Assembly (NCBI RefSeq): GCF_025836975.1
Contig: NZ_CP107548.1
Span: forward strand, 682,001 to 746,000
Direction of reading: 5' to 3'
Origin: Pollutimonas sp. M17
Lineage (GTDB): Bacteria > Pseudomonadota > Gammaproteobacteria > Burkholderiales > Burkholderiaceae_B
Length of the DNA: 64,000 bases
The translations under genes and the position numbers were made by a program. Below, piece by piece: positions 10,879 through 22,222 of the stretch; position 1 is the stretch's first letter; every line of letters starts with the position of its first letter. The notes beneath the pieces are model-generated. The model saw nothing but the letters and a program-made list of their open reading frames with translations, did no database searches and had not been told where the DNA came from.

Positions 10879-12174
10879 ATGTTCAGTATTTTTAAAAGAA
10901 AGAAGCCGGGTCCCGCTGAAGGCGCTGGGCAGGGGCCGGCACAGGGCGCGGATGCCGGGCTGGACGCGCCGCGGGACACCTCGCCGGACGCGATCCCGCC
11001 ACCGGCGGACGAAGCCGCGTCGGCCGAGGCTGCGCCACTCTCGTCCGATGCCGCCGGAAACGAGCCGGCTGGCCGCGATCCCGAGCCCGAGTCGACTGCG
11101 GTGCCCAGCGCCGTTCCCGTCTCCGAGACCTCCGTCCCCGCTCCCGTCGTGCCGACGCCAGAGCCGGCTCAGGCCGCCGAACTTCGGCCCGAGCCGGAAG
11201 CCGAACCCCCGGCGCCTGAATCGCCGCCGACCGTCATGCCGGCGCTCGCGCCAGCCGCCGGGAAGTCATCCTGGCTGACACGCTTGAAGAAAGGCCTGTC
11301 GCGCACGGGGCAGAGCATCGGCGGCCTTTTCGTCGGCGTCAAGGTCGATGAAGACCTTTTCGAGGAGCTTGAAACGGCCCTCATCATGGCGGACGCGGGC
11401 GTGGAAGCCACCCAGAAGCTGTTGACGGCCTTGCGCGCCCATGTGCGAAAAGAACGTCTGGACGATGCCGCGGCGGTCAAGGCGGCGCTGTGCGACATAT
11501 TGACCGATCACCTGGCGCCGCTGGAGAAGGCCTTTCCCCTGGGGCAGGCCCAGCCTTTGGTCGTGATGATCGCGGGCGTGAACGGGGCGGGCAAGACGAC
11601 ATCCATCGGCAAGCTGGCCAATCATTTTCAGGCCCGGGGCGCCAAGGTCCTGCTGGCGGCGGGCGATACCTTCCGGGCGGCGGCCCGCGAGCAGTTGATG
11701 GAATGGGGCGCGCGCAACAACGTGACCGTCATTGCGCAGGACGGCGGCGATCCCGCGGCGGTCGCCTTCGACGCGGTGAACGCGGGCAGGGCGCGCGATG
11801 CCGGCGTCGTCATGATAGACACCGCCGGCCGCCTGCCGACGCAATTGCACCTGATGGAAGAGCTCAGGAAGATCAAGCGGGTCATCGGCAAGGCCGATGG
11901 CGCGGCGCCCCACGAAGTACTGCTGGTCATCGACGGCAACACGGGGCAGAACGCCATTGCCCAGATACGGGCCTTCGACGCCGCCATCACCCTGACCGGC
12001 CTGGTCGTGACCAAGCTGGACGGCACGGCCAAGGGCGGAACCCTGGCCGCGGTCGCCGCGGGCAGCCAGGGCGTGCGGCCGGTGCCGGTGTATTGGATAG
12101 GGGTGGGCGAAGGCCTGAACGACCTGCAGCCCTTCGTGGCCCGCGAGTTCGCGTCGGCCCTGCTGGGCGATTAG
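10879..12174 (+). CDS. ftsY: Signal recognition particle receptor
   Basis: The 431-residue GTPase docks SRP-ribosome complexes at the inner membrane. The first 135 residues form the acidic, Ala/Pro/Glu-rich A domain, starting with a basic membrane-contact stretch MFSIFKRKKPG. The NG domain follows: P-loop GVNGAGKTTS (about 232-241), DTAGR (about 314-318) and TKLDGTAKGG (about 377-386). The stop codon lies inside the stop region of the convergent CYTH/CHAD gene, so the two genes overlap by four bases. Confidence 0.97.
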   Translation: MFSIFKRKKPGPAEGAGQGPAQGADAGLDAPRDTSPDAIPPPADEAASAEAAPLSSDAAGNEPAGRDPEPESTAVPSAVPVSETSVPAPVVPTPEPAQAAELRPEPEAEPPAPESPPTVMPALAPAAGKSSWLTRLKKGLSRTGQSIGGLFVGVKVDEDLFEELETALIMADAGVEATQKLLTALRAHVRKERLDDAAAVKAALCDILTDHLAPLEKAFPLGQAQPLVVMIAGVNGAGKTTSIGKLANHFQARGAKVLLAAGDTFRAAAREQLMEWGARNNVTVIAQDGGDPAAVAFDAVNAGRARDAGVVMIDTAGRLPTQLHLMEELRKIKRVIGKADGAAPHEVLLVIDGNTGQNAIAQIRAFDAAITLTGLVVTKLDGTAKGGTLAAVAAGSQGVRPVPVYWIGVGEGLNDLQPFVAREFASALLGD

Positions 12175-13727
12175 CGCGCCTTCAGCGGGCCGGCCTTGGC
12201 CAGTTGCTTGAAGGCGGCCTGCGCTTCCGTCTGCTTGTGTTCCTGGGCGGCCTTGAGCCAGCCCAGCGCAAACAGCGCGTTGGGCTGCGAGGCCGCCAGG
12301 GGCGCGTAGTGCGCCTGGGCCACGTACAAATCGTTCAGTTCGCCCAGCGTTTCCTGCGCCAGCGCCAGCGCGCTGCGGATCGCAAGCAGTCGTTTGCCCT
12401 TCATCAGGCTGGCTGAAAAATCCAGGCTGTAGCGCAGGCGCTTCACGTCTTTGCGCAAGTCGTGCTGCGCTTCGGCCGGCAATTGCCGAAAGTGTTCGCC
12501 GGCGTCGCAAGCCTGTCTCAGCCATTTGTTCAACCGGCTGGAAAGCTGCTTGCCGGGCGAGCGGACATGTTTGGGACGGGCCCGTGCGCCGCTCTCGGCG
12601 CCGCATTCGAGCAGGCGCTCGAGCAGGTCCAGCAGGAATGACTGGAACGGGCTGCTGGCCGCCAGCGCGCGCATGTCCTGGGCAGCCTTCTTGCTGTGCG
12701 TCGCCGCGGTTTCGGGCAGCGCGGGCATGCCCGCCTTGGCCAGGCGCGGCGCAATGGACAGCTGGACGACATCGTGGTCGCGCGTCTGGCCCAGCAGGGA
12801 AAAGTAGCGGCGCAGTTCGTCCAGCGGCAAGGCCTCGTCCAGCCGCAGCCACTTGCCGAAGAATTTCCAGCATGAGCGCAAGCGCCGCATGCCCACGCGC
12901 AACTGATGCACGTAAGCCACGCGCAGGTCGGGCCCGGCGCGAGGGCGGCTGTCAACGCCGGCCAGGAAGGCGGCATTGCGAATGATCTGGTTCAGGCATT
13001 CATTGGCGCATCGTTGGTAGGCCTGCTCCACGCTGGCCGACGGGTCCAGTGTGACGGGCTCCGCTCGCCGCGCTTTCAGCAATTGGGCCAGCACCGGCTC
13101 TGGAAGCTGTCTCGATGCCTTGGGCGGGATGGCGTCGCGGAAGGTCCGGACGGCCTGGGCCAGGGCGTCGCCGCGCTCGGCCTTGCTGCGCAGGTCGATG
13201 AGCAAACCGTGCTTGTTCAGCCATTCGCGGCCCAGCATGAACAGATTGGCGGTGTCGCCCGATATCTGTTCCAGTTCCAGTTCGTGCACCGCAAGCCGCA
13301 GGCCGCCTGCCTTGATCCATCCCCGGTCATAGGCCAGTTCGATGATGCCCTGGCCGGTATCGTGCCGAACCGCCAGCCGGCTGATCTGGGTTTCGTAGCG
13401 CAGCGCCAGCGTATCGTTCCAGGGAGCCAGCAGGGGCTCCAGGGGCGTGTCGCGATACACGGACAAATCCAGCTCGGGGCCGGGGCGTTCGTGGTTGGTT
13501 TCAATGCGTGACAGCTCATCCGGGCCGGGCGCTTTGATGGTTTGCACCCAGCGGTCCCCCTCCTGGCGCAGGCGCAGGGCGACGCCCGCCATGGCCAGGT
13601 CGCGGTTTTCGGTGTCGAAATAGCAGGCATGCAGGGCGATCCCGGTGGCGCCCAGTCGTTTTAATTCTTCCTCCACGCGCGCCTGGCCGGCTGCGGGCAC
13701 ATGGAGTTTGAGTTCGCGTTCAAGCAT
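12171..13727 (-). CDS. CYTH and CHAD domain protein (inorganic triphosphatase-like)
   Basis: The start at 13727 (MLERELKLHV) was chosen because CYTH domains begin with the ExExK-like motif ERELK. This gives 518 residues. The CYTH domain (about 1-200) binds and hydrolyses triphosphates in a tunnel of acidic and basic residues. The CHAD domain (about 225-500) is a histidine-rich helical domain that binds polyphosphate; conserved-looking H, R and K positions include VHQLRVGMRRLRS and HDLRKDVKRLRY. The pair resembles E. coli YgiF. Overlapping 3' ends with ftsY are seen. Confidence 0.93.
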   Translation of the reverse strand: MLERELKLHVPAAGQARVEEELKRLGATGIALHACYFDTENRDLAMAGVALRLRQEGDRWVQTIKAPGPDELSRIETNHERPGPELDLSVYRDTPLEPLLAPWNDTLALRYETQISRLAVRHDTGQGIIELAYDRGWIKAGGLRLAVHELELEQISGDTANLFMLGREWLNKHGLLIDLRSKAERGDALAQAVRTFRDAIPPKASRQLPEPVLAQLLKARRAEPVTLDPSASVEQAYQRCANECLNQIIRNAAFLAGVDSRPRAGPDLRVAYVHQLRVGMRRLRSCWKFFGKWLRLDEALPLDELRRYFSLLGQTRDHDVVQLSIAPRLAKAGMPALPETAATHSKKAAQDMRALAASSPFQSFLLDLLERLLECGAESGARARPKHVRSPGKQLSSRLNKWLRQACDAGEHFRQLPAEAQHDLRKDVKRLRYSLDFSASLMKGKRLLAIRSALALAQETLGELNDLYVAQAHYAPLAASQPNALFALGWLKAAQEHKQTEAQAAFKQLAKAGPLKAR

Positions 13728-13821
13728 CGGGAGCCCCAGATAGACTGGGCGCATGATACCCGCTTTGGCGCCGTTTTTGATGACGGGTATATGACAAAGG
13801 CGCGTATCCGCCGTCACGCCG

Positions 13822-14640
13822 TCAGGGGGGCGCCGGCCGGTAGCCCAGTTGTCGGGAGATCTCCGCGGCGCACTCCCGCAGAGCCAGGGCGATGGGGCCG
13901 TTTTCGCTGGCGTCGAACAGGGAGCTGGGGCCCAGGCTGGTCAGCGCCAGCGCGATATTGCCCGAATGGTCGAAAACGGGCACCGACAGCGCATCGATGC
14001 CCGGGAGCGGATTGCCCAGCGCGCGCGCCATGCCGGCGCGCCGTACATCGTCCAGCAGGGCTTGCAGAGCGTCGGGGTCGGGCAGCAATGGGCTGATGCT
14101 GGTCACGACGGCCTGGTCGCCGATTTCGCGCTCTATGTAATGCTGGGCGATTTTCGGAGGCAGCCAGGCGGCGAAAACATGGCCGGTCGCCGTGTGCAGC
14201 ATGGACATGACGGTGCCGTTGCGCATATTGACGTGCACCGGATAACTGGCCTGCGAGATATGTATCATGGTCGGGCCGTGCGAGCCCAGCGCCGCGATGG
14301 CCAGGGTATGGCCTATTTTGCCGGCCAGCTGGCTGGCGTGGGGCAGGGCGACGCGAACCGGATCCAGGCGCTGAAGACTGACCAGGCCCATTTGCAGGGC
14401 AAAAGGCCCCAGTTCGTACTGGCCTGTGGAGGCGTCCTGCTGGACCAGGCCCACGCGGGTGAAGCTGACCAGATAGGGATGGGCTTTGGCCGACGTCATC
14501 CCGGCGCGCGAGGCCAGGTCGCGCAGCGTAAGCGGCACGCCCGCGTCGACCAGCGCGGCCAGCAGGGGGAAGCCGGTTTCGACGGACTGGATGCTGCGGC
14601 GCCCGTCTTGCGGGCTGGCGGTATTTTTATTTCCTGGCAT
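13822..14640 (-). CDS. IclR family transcriptional regulator
   Basis: The 272-residue protein has a winged helix-turn-helix (about 18-75, with LTLRDLASRAGMTSAKAHPYL) and a C-terminal IclR effector domain. The effector domain contains HTATGHVFAAWLP and a late segment SVPVFDHSGNIALALTSLG typical of the family. It is divergent from ribB across 180 bp. No catabolic target sits beside it, so its regulon cannot be inferred; the neighbour is riboflavin synthesis, which IclR proteins do not usually control. Confidence 0.92.
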   Translation of the reverse strand: MPGNKNTASPQDGRRSIQSVETGFPLLAALVDAGVPLTLRDLASRAGMTSAKAHPYLVSFTRVGLVQQDASTGQYELGPFALQMGLVSLQRLDPVRVALPHASQLAGKIGHTLAIAALGSHGPTMIHISQASYPVHVNMRNGTVMSMLHTATGHVFAAWLPPKIAQHYIEREIGDQAVVTSISPLLPDPDALQALLDDVRRAGMARALGNPLPGIDALSVPVFDHSGNIALALTSLGPSSLFDASENGPIALALRECAAEISRQLGYRPAPP

Positions 14641-14820
14641 GATTGCATTGCCTTAGTGCATTAGGGGCGATATTACCCGGCTTTGGGCGTGCCGGCGGGC
14701 GCTCACGGCGGGGGCCTGCAGGGAGGCGGCCTGCGCGGCCCGCCGCTTCGGGCGACAATGGGGCGCCGAGCCTGATTCAGGCGTTAAAATGAGCCAACTT
14801 TCTACCGAGCCCCTAATACC

Positions 14821-15990
14821 ATGAGCAACACCTCCGATGCGGACCTGAGCCCCGTCCAGTCCTTCGACATATCGCCCGTACCCGAAATCGTCGCCGAGCT
14901 GCGTGCCGGCCGGCTGGTGATACTGGTCGATGAGGAAGACCGCGAAAACGAAGGCGACCTGGTGATGGCGGCTGAGTTCGTCACGCCCGAGGCCATCAAT
15001 TTCATGGTCACCCATGCGCGCGGCCTGGTGTGCCTGACACTGACCGAAGAGCGCTGCCGGCAGCTGGACCTGCCCCTCATGGCCAGCCGCAACGGCACCC
15101 GCTTCGGCACCAACTTCACCATGTCGATCGAGGCCGCCGAAGGCGTGGACACCGGGATTTCCGCCGCGGACCGCGCACGCACCATCCAGGTGGCGGTGGC
15201 GCGCGAGGCCAAGCCGGCCGACCTGGTCCAGCCGGGCCATATCTTCCCGGTGCAGGCGGTGCGCGGCGGCGTGCTGGTGCGCGCCGGCCACACCGAGGCC
15301 GGCTGCGATCTGACGGCGCTGGCGGGCCTGACGCCCGCTGCGGTCATCTGCGAAATCCTGAAGCCCGACGGCACCATGGCGCGCCTGCCCGACCTGAAGG
15401 TTTTTGCGCAAGAGCACGGCCTGAAGATCGGCACCATCGCCGATCTCATCCAATACCGCAGCGAACACGAATCCATGGTCGAGCGCCTGGCCAGCCGCCA
15501 GGTGCAGACAGCCTGGGGCGAATTCCAGGCCGTCGCCTACCGCGACCTGGCCTCGGGCGCCCTGCATCTGGCCCTGGCGCATGGCTCCATCACGCCCGAA
15601 GCCGAAACCCTGGTACGGGTGCACGAGCCCACCAGCCTGGTCGATGTCCTGTTCGAGGGCGCCACCTCGCATAGCTGGAGCGTGCCCAATGCGCTCAAGG
15701 CGATCGCCGCGGCGCCTTCCGGGGTGCTCATTCTCATGAACTGCCAGGGCGATTCCGAATTGCTGTTCAGCCAGTTCGATGCCTGGAATCAGGAATCGGC
15801 GCCCGAGACGCCGGCCTCCGACCGCGAGAGCCGCTACGGCTTGCGCACCTACGGCATCGGCGCGCAGATCATGCGCGATCTGAATGTCGGAAAGGCGCGC
15901 CTTTTGGCCCGCCCACGAAAAATGCCCAGCATGGCGGGTTTTTCCCTGACGATAACGGGTTACGATAGTGAACCTCTTGCCACTCCCTAA
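14821..15990 (+). CDS. ribB: 3,4-Dihydroxy-2-butanone-4-phosphate synthase with degenerate GTP cyclohydrolase II domain
   Basis: The 389-residue protein has a RibB domain (about 15-220) with the acidic metal-binding loop DEEDRENEGD (37-46) and the catalytic RAGHTEAGCDL near 158-168. It converts ribulose 5-phosphate to the four-carbon riboflavin precursor. The C-terminal RibA-like part (about 225-389) lacks the three-cysteine zinc motif of active GTP cyclohydrolase II: the equivalent region reads VLFEGATSHSWSVPNAL. The GTP cyclohydrolase activity is therefore probably lost, as is common in betaproteobacterial 'RibBX' proteins. It is followed 15 bp later by ribH. No FMN riboswitch could be recognised upstream. 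Confidence 0.93.
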   Translation: MSNTSDADLSPVQSFDISPVPEIVAELRAGRLVILVDEEDRENEGDLVMAAEFVTPEAINFMVTHARGLVCLTLTEERCRQLDLPLMASRNGTRFGTNFTMSIEAAEGVDTGISAADRARTIQVAVAREAKPADLVQPGHIFPVQAVRGGVLVRAGHTEAGCDLTALAGLTPAAVICEILKPDGTMARLPDLKVFAQEHGLKIGTIADLIQYRSEHESMVERLASRQVQTAWGEFQAVAYRDLASGALHLALAHGSITPEAETLVRVHEPTSLVDVLFEGATSHSWSVPNALKAIAAAPSGVLILMNCQGDSELLFSQFDAWNQESAPETPASDRESRYGLRTYGIGAQIMRDLNVGKARLLARPRKMPSMAGFSLTITGYDSEPLATP

Positions 15991-16005
15991 CAGGAACTAC
16001 TGACT

Positions 16006-16539
16006 ATGAATCCTTACACTCTGTCCCCCGACCTGAACGGGGAAGGTCTGCATATAGGGATTGTCCAGTCCCGTTTCAACGAAGAAATCGGCCAGGCCGA
16101 GCTTGAGTCCTGCCTGGCCGAATTGGCCGAACTGGGCGTGGACGAGCGCGACGTCATGGTGGTGACCGTGCCGGGCGCCCTGGAACTGGGTGTCACGCTG
16201 GCCCAAATGGCCGAGACATTCGAATTCGACGCGCTGATCGCCCTGGGGGCCGTCATACGCGGCGAAACCTATCACTTCGAAATCGTCAGCAATGAAAGCG
16301 CATCGGCCATCAGCCGCGTGGCGCTCGAAACGGGCATTCCCGTGGCCAACGGCGTGCTGACCACCGACACCGACGAGCAGGCGCAGGAGCGCGCCGCCGA
16401 GAAGGGCCGGGATTGCGCGCGCAGCGCCGTCGAAATGGCCAATCTGGTGGCGGCTCTCGAGCCCGAGTCCGATGACGACGAAGGCTACGACGATGACGAG
16501 GACGATGACGACGAGGATGACGATTTTGACGACAAGTAG
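16006..16539 (+). CDS. ribH: 6,7-Dimethyl-8-ribityllumazine synthase with acidic tail
   Basis: Lumazine synthase condenses the RibB product with the pyrimidine precursor of riboflavin. The core (1 to about 153) contains [19 protein letters not shown] and the catalytic histidine in [14 protein letters not shown] (H90). The last 23 residues (155-177) are nearly all Asp and Glu, well beyond the usual 150-160 residue length. This acidic tail is encoded by a GAC/GAT/GAG-rich stretch that also carries the nusB start region in another frame. It belongs to a ribB-ribH-nusB-thiL-pgpA-pncC run. Confidence 0.96.
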   Translation: MNPYTLSPDLNGEGLHIGIVQSRFNEEIGQAELESCLAELAELGVDERDVMVVTVPGALELGVTLAQMAETFEFDALIALGAVIRGETYHFEIVSNESASAISRVALETGIPVANGVLTTDTDEQAQERAAEKGRDCARSAVEMANLVAALEPESDDDEGYDDDEDDDDEDDDFDDK

Positions 16540-17026
16540 AACACCGGCTGCGCCTTCGGGCGCATCCGCCCGGGGCAATGGCCGCAGTGCGCGCCGGCGC
16601 GCGCGCGAGTTCGCCTTGCAGGGCGTTTACGCCTGGCTGCTGCGCGGCGATGCCGGCCTGCAGGAAGCCGGCGAAATCGACGCGCACATCCGCGACGACG
16701 ACGAATTCCAGGAAGCCGACGCCACCTGGTTCAAGACGCTGCTGCATGGCGTGCTGCGCGAGGCGCCCGCCCTGCGCGAACGATTCATGCCCTATGTGGA
16801 CCGGCCCATTGAAGATCTGTCGCCCATCGAGCACGGCATTTTGCTGATCGGCAGCTTCGAGCTCATCCATCACATCGAAGTCCCCTACAAAGTGGCCATC
16901 AATGAAGCGGTCGAACTCGCCAAGTCATTTGGCGGCACCGACGGATTCAAATTCGTCAACGGGGTGCTTGACAAGATGGCGGCCGACGTCCGGCCTACCG
17001 AAGTCCAGGCTGCCGCGCGCCGCTAG
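16517..17026 (+). CDS. nusB: Transcription antitermination factor NusB
   Basis: The protein binds boxA RNA with NusE (S10) in rRNA antitermination. The [17 protein letters not shown] segment is the family's first helix, and the C-terminal [25 protein letters not shown] is diagnostic. The start is uncertain: an ATG at 16517 is used here (169 residues), but a TTG at 16526 has the better spaced GAGGA (16513-16517). Either way the gene starts inside the 3' end of ribH in another frame, and the residues before RRRAREF are low-complexity. Confidence 0.93.
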   Translation: MTILTTSRTPAAPSGASARGNGRSARRRAREFALQGVYAWLLRGDAGLQEAGEIDAHIRDDDEFQEADATWFKTLLHGVLREAPALRERFMPYVDRPIEDLSPIEHGILLIGSFELIHHIEVPYKVAINEAVELAKSFGGTDGFKFVNGVLDKMAADVRPTEVQAAARR

Positions 17027-17098
17027 GGCTTGACGACGCTAAAGGGCAAGCCGCATGAGTACGCAACTAGCCGCCCATCGGGGCCCCCGGGCCTGAGC

Positions 17099-18061
17099 GT
17101 GTTGAACAACGAGTTCGATCTCATTGCGCGTTATTTCTCACGTCCCGCGCCCCCGGGCATCCTGGGGGTCGGCGACGATTGCGCGCTGCTGGCGGTCGCG
17201 CCCGGCCATCAATTGGCATGCAGCACCGACCTGCTGATCGAAGGCCGGCATTTTTTTTCCGATGTCGATCCGGCGGCGCTGGGCCACAAGGCCCTGGCGG
17301 TCAACGTATCCGATCTGGCCGCCATGGGCGCCCAGCCCTTGGGCTGCCTGCTCAGCCTGTCCTTGCCGGCCGTCGATCACGATTGGCTTGCCGCGTTCGC
17401 CGGCGGCTTTCATGCGCTGGCCGAGCGGGCGCAGTGTCCTTTGATCGGCGGCGACACCACACGCAGCCCCGCGGGCATCGTCATCAACGTGACCATCATG
17501 GGACAGGTCAGGCTGGAGACAGCCTTGCTGCGCTCGGGCGCCAAGGCGGACGACGACATCTGGATCACCGGGACACTGGGCGCGGCCGACGTCGCCTTGC
17601 GTCTGCTGAATAACTCCCTGCCCGGCGATCCCGCCTTGCTGGCCGCGACCCGGCCCGCCCTGGAGCGGCCGCTGCCGCCCTGGCATTTCGGGCGCAGCCT
17701 GGCGGGTGTCGCGCATTCGGCCCTGGATATCTCGGACGGCCTGGTGCAAGACCTGAGCCACATCCTGAAGGCCAGCGGCTGCGGGGCGGAGCTCGACTAC
17801 GATGCGCTGCCTGTCGATCCGGCCCTGCGCGGGCTGGACGATGCGCTGCTGCGCACGGCCGTCCTGGCCGGCGGCGATGTCTATCAGCTGTGCTTCACTG
17901 CTGCCCGCGATCAGCGCGGGCGCATCCAGGAACTGGCCGGCCAGGCTTCCGTGCGGGCCACGCGGGTAGGCCGCATAACAGCGCGGCCCGGCCTGGCCAT
18001 CCACGATGCGCAAGGCCGTCCCATTACCGTGGCCACGGGCGGTTTCGATCATTTTTCATGA
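17099..18061 (+). CDS. thiL: Thiamine-monophosphate kinase
   Basis: ThiL phosphorylates thiamine monophosphate to thiamine diphosphate. Seen: NEFDLIARYF at the N terminus, the acidic ATP/Mg loop GVGDDCALL, STDLLIEGRHFF, and the late GDVYQLCFTA in place of the usual GEDYELLFT. A GTG at 17099 (320 residues) places the start just before the conserved region. An in-frame TTG at 17030 would add a poorly conserved 23-residue extension, and the alternative TTG at 17102 is also possible. The stop overlaps the pgpA start (ATGA). Confidence 0.92.
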   Translation: MLNNEFDLIARYFSRPAPPGILGVGDDCALLAVAPGHQLACSTDLLIEGRHFFSDVDPAALGHKALAVNVSDLAAMGAQPLGCLLSLSLPAVDHDWLAAFAGGFHALAERAQCPLIGGDTTRSPAGIVINVTIMGQVRLETALLRSGAKADDDIWITGTLGAADVALRLLNNSLPGDPALLAATRPALERPLPPWHFGRSLAGVAHSALDISDGLVQDLSHILKASGCGAELDYDALPVDPALRGLDDALLRTAVLAGGDVYQLCFTAARDQRGRIQELAGQASVRATRVGRITARPGLAIHDAQGRPITVATGGFDHFS

Positions 18062-18615
18062 GTTTTGCCGCCGACAAGCTAAGATATCGCATGCCGTCCT
18101 CCGACCATCCCTCCGACACCCGCGAAGCGCCCATTCCAACGATCGCCTGGGTATTCCGTTCTTTTCCGCGCATCCTTTCCTTCGGATTCGGCAGCGGCCT
18201 GATACGTCCGGCCCCCGGCACCTGGGGCACCCTGCTGGCCTGGCTGTTGTGGGCGGCGGCGATTTCACGCCTGTCCGATCCGTTCATCGCCGCGGTGCTG
18301 CTGGCGTCGTTTGCGTTGGGCTGCTGGACCTGCCACCGGGTGGGCAAGGAAATGGGGCGACCCGATCACGGAGGCATGGTCTGGGACGAAGTCGTGGCCT
18401 TCTGGCTGGTCCTGTGGCTGACGCCCGATACCTTCGGCGCCCAGCTGCTGGCTTTCCTGGTGTTCCGATTTTTCGACATCGTCAAGCCGCCGCCCATCCA
18501 CTTTTTCGACCGCCGCTTCAAGAACGGCTTCGGCGTCATGTGGGACGATATCCTGGCGGCGGCATATAGCTTGCTGCTTATCGCCATCTTGGTCAGACTC
18601 GAGGTATTCCTATGA
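18058..18615 (+). CDS. pgpA: Phosphatidylglycerophosphatase A
   Basis: The 185-residue membrane enzyme dephosphorylates phosphatidylglycerol phosphate. The family motifs are visible: FGFGSGLIRPAPGTWGTLLA (about 40-60), GMVWDEVVAFW (about 105-115) and FRFFDIVKPPPI (about 140-151). Four hydrophobic helices follow a short soluble N terminus. Its ATG overlaps the thiL stop and its stop overlaps the next start, both as ATGA, so thiL-pgpA-pncC are translationally coupled. Confidence 0.95.
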   Translation: MSFAADKLRYRMPSSDHPSDTREAPIPTIAWVFRSFPRILSFGFGSGLIRPAPGTWGTLLAWLLWAAAISRLSDPFIAAVLLASFALGCWTCHRVGKEMGRPDHGGMVWDEVVAFWLVLWLTPDTFGAQLLAFLVFRFFDIVKPPPIHFFDRRFKNGFGVMWDDILAAAYSLLLIAILVRLEVFL

Positions 18616-19118
18616 GTGTCAGCGTATCGCCGGACTATGCTCCGCAATTGGGCCAATTATTGATCGACCGCGGCTGGATGTTCGCCTGCGCCGAATCCTG
18701 CACGGGCGGCCTGCTGTCCGCCGCCATGACGGACACCCCGGGGTCCAGCCAGTGGTTCGATCGGGGTTTCGTCACCTACAGCAATGCGGCCAAGGTGGAG
18801 CAGCTGCTGGTCAATGTGGATACGCTGGAACGCTTCGGCGCGGTCAGCGAAGAAACCGCGATGGAGATGGCGGCCGGCGTGCTGGCCGCCGCCGGCCTGT
18901 CGCAGCTGGCCATCTCGACCACCGGCATTGCCGGGCCCGACGGCGGAACGCCCGGCAAGCCCGTGGGCATGGTCTGCTTCGGTTTTGCGCAGCGCGCTTC
19001 GCAAGGCGTGGTCACCCGCGCGATGACCAGGATATTCGAGGGCGACCGCGCGCAGATCCGGCGCGCCGCCGTGGATTTCGCTCTAAGTACGGCGATAGGG
19101 CTTATCGAGCCGCGTTGA
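18612..19118 (+). CDS. pncC: Nicotinamide-nucleotide amidohydrolase (CinA C-terminal type)
   Basis: The 168-residue protein consists of the CinA C-terminal domain only, which deamidates NMN to NaMN in pyridine nucleotide recycling. Seen: [18 protein letters not shown] (about 24-41), with the catalytic serine, and [18 protein letters not shown] (about 98-115). The N-terminal ADP-ribose pyrophosphatase domain of full CinA is absent, as in E. coli PncC/YgaD. The 3' end overlaps the convergent pyrF gene by 17 bp. Confidence 0.94.
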   Translation: MSVSVSPDYAPQLGQLLIDRGWMFACAESCTGGLLSAAMTDTPGSSQWFDRGFVTYSNAAKVEQLLVNVDTLERFGAVSEETAMEMAAGVLAAAGLSQLAISTTGIAGPDGGTPGKPVGMVCFGFAQRASQGVVTRAMTRIFEGDRAQIRRAAVDFALSTAIGLIEPR

Positions 19119-19917
19119 TCGCGTCGCGGGTGGCGCGTGCCGCCGCCGCCGCCGCCACGCGCCAGTCGTCGCCGCCGCTGGCATACAGGATGGCGCGCGA
19201 CGAGTTGATCATCATTCCCGTTCCCCGGCTGTCGCGTCCCGCCTTCACGGTGGCGGGAATGTCGCCGCCCTGGGCTCCTATGCCTGGAACCAGCAATGGC
19301 ATGTCGCCGACACGCTCGCGGACCTTCGCGATTTCCTCGGGAAAGGTGGCGCCCACGACCAGTGCGCACTGGCCGTTGGTGTTCCAGCGCTCGGCGGCCA
19401 GGCTGGCCACGTGCAGGTACAAGGGGGTGCCGTCGCCGGCGGTCACGAACTGCAGATCGGAGCCGCCCTTGTTCGACGTGCGGCACAGAATGATCACGCC
19501 CTTGTCGTCCCAGGCCAGATAGGGTTCGAGCGAATCGAAGCCCATATAGGGATTGACCGTGACGGCGTCGGCCTGGTAGCGCTCGAAGGCCTCCAGGGCG
19601 TACTGCTCGGCGGTGGAACCGATGTCGCCCCGCTTGGCATCCAGGACGATGGGCAGGCCGGGATGCTGTTCGTGGACATAGGCGCACAAGGCCTCCAGCT
19701 GGTCTTCGGCGCGCTGCGCCGAAAAATAGGCGATCTGCGGTTTTATCGCACAGGCATACTGCGCGGTCACATCGACGATGGCGCGGCAGAACTCGTAGAT
19801 GGCATCGGGGCGGCCCTGCAATTCGGCGGGGAAGCGGGCGGGGTCGGGATCCAGCCCCACGGTCAGCATCGAGCCGCTTGCGGCCCAGGCCTGATCGAGT
19901 TTTTGCGTGAAGGTCAT
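19102..19917 (-). CDS. pyrF: Orotidine 5'-phosphate decarboxylase (subfamily 2)
   Basis: The enzyme makes UMP in the last step of pyrimidine synthesis. Its 271-residue length and [13 protein letters not shown] place it in the longer subfamily 2. The catalytic Lys/Asp array is in [13 protein letters not shown] (about 88-100), with the segment [19 protein letters not shown] at the C terminus. It stands as a single gene, its stop overlapping pncC. Confidence 0.96.
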   Translation of the reverse strand: MTFTQKLDQAWAASGSMLTVGLDPDPARFPAELQGRPDAIYEFCRAIVDVTAQYACAIKPQIAYFSAQRAEDQLEALCAYVHEQHPGLPIVLDAKRGDIGSTAEQYALEAFERYQADAVTVNPYMGFDSLEPYLAWDDKGVIILCRTSNKGGSDLQFVTAGDGTPLYLHVASLAAERWNTNGQCALVVGATFPEEIAKVRERVGDMPLLVPGIGAQGGDIPATVKAGRDSRGTGMMINSSRAILYASGGDDWRVAAAAAARATRDAINAAR

Positions 19918-19972
19918 GAGTAGCTTTGAGTGTGTGCCTGTTGGAATGCGGCTTGTGATTATAGGCGGCGGC

Positions 19973-20374
19973 CTAGGCGGCCTGGGTTGCCAGGAAGTGC
20001 GAAGCGATCACCGCCAGCCACACAAGCGTGCCGAATACGATGGACAGCATGACGGCGGCGCTGCCCAGGTCTTTGGCGCGGCCGATCAGGGGATGGCTGT
20101 CCAGCGTGATGGTGTCGGCCAGCGCCTCCAACCCCGAGTTCAGCAGTTCCACGATCAGCACGAAGAACAAGGTGCCCAGCAGCATGAGCACTTCACCCAG
20201 GCTGCGGCCCAGCCAGATCGCGACAGGCGCGAGTACGGCCACCAGCAGCAGTTCCTGCCGGAAGGCGGCTTCATGCCGGAACGCCGCGCCCAGCCCCTGG
20301 GCGGAATAGCGCAGGGCATTGACCAGGCGGCCCAGGCCGCCTTTGCTTTTGTACGGTGATTGGTTCGAAGTCAT
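19973..20374 (-). CDS. dgkA: Diacylglycerol kinase
   Basis: The 133-residue inner-membrane kinase phosphorylates diacylglycerol left over from membrane-derived glucan synthesis. Three membrane helices are apparent. The active-site signature [14 protein letters not shown] (about 81-94) is present, with the preceding RHEAAFRQE. The start at 20374 ([13 protein letters not shown]) was chosen over far upstream ATGs because it gives the usual family length. The gene is flanked by pyrF and the groESL operon on the same strand, separated from the latter by a terminator. Confidence 0.94.
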   Translation of the reverse strand: MTSNQSPYKSKGGLGRLVNALRYSAQGLGAAFRHEAAFRQELLLVAVLAPVAIWLGRSLGEVLMLLGTLFFVLIVELLNSGLEALADTITLDSHPLIGRAKDLGSAAVMLSIVFGTLVWLAVIASHFLATQAA

Positions 20375-20466
20375 GAGGGCCAGGGTTGCGCAGCGGGGCC
20401 GCGTTGGAAGTCGACGCTGCATTATAGGTTTTTTGTTGTTTCGGCTTTGCGCAGGGCGCGCAAATG

Positions 20467-20494
20467 AAAAAGCCCCCGACGAATCGGAGGCTTT
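20467..20494 (-). terminator. Rho-independent terminator after groEL
   Basis: AAAGCCCCCGA (20469-20479) and TCGGAGGCTTT (20484-20494) form an 11-bp stem with one mismatch and a CGAA-type loop. Read on the minus strand it ends in a T-run (GGGGGCTTTTTC). It lies about 50 bp after the groEL stop. Confidence 0.85.
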
Positions 20495-20545
20495 GGACTG
20501 CATGCCCGGGCGCATGGCCCGGGCCGGGAAGGCAAGGGCAGTGGC

Positions 20546-22222
<1,677 letters not shown>

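Noticed and set aside
14641..14820. FMN riboswitch in front of ribB
   Set aside because: The conserved RFN-element sequence blocks could not be found in the 180-bp leader.
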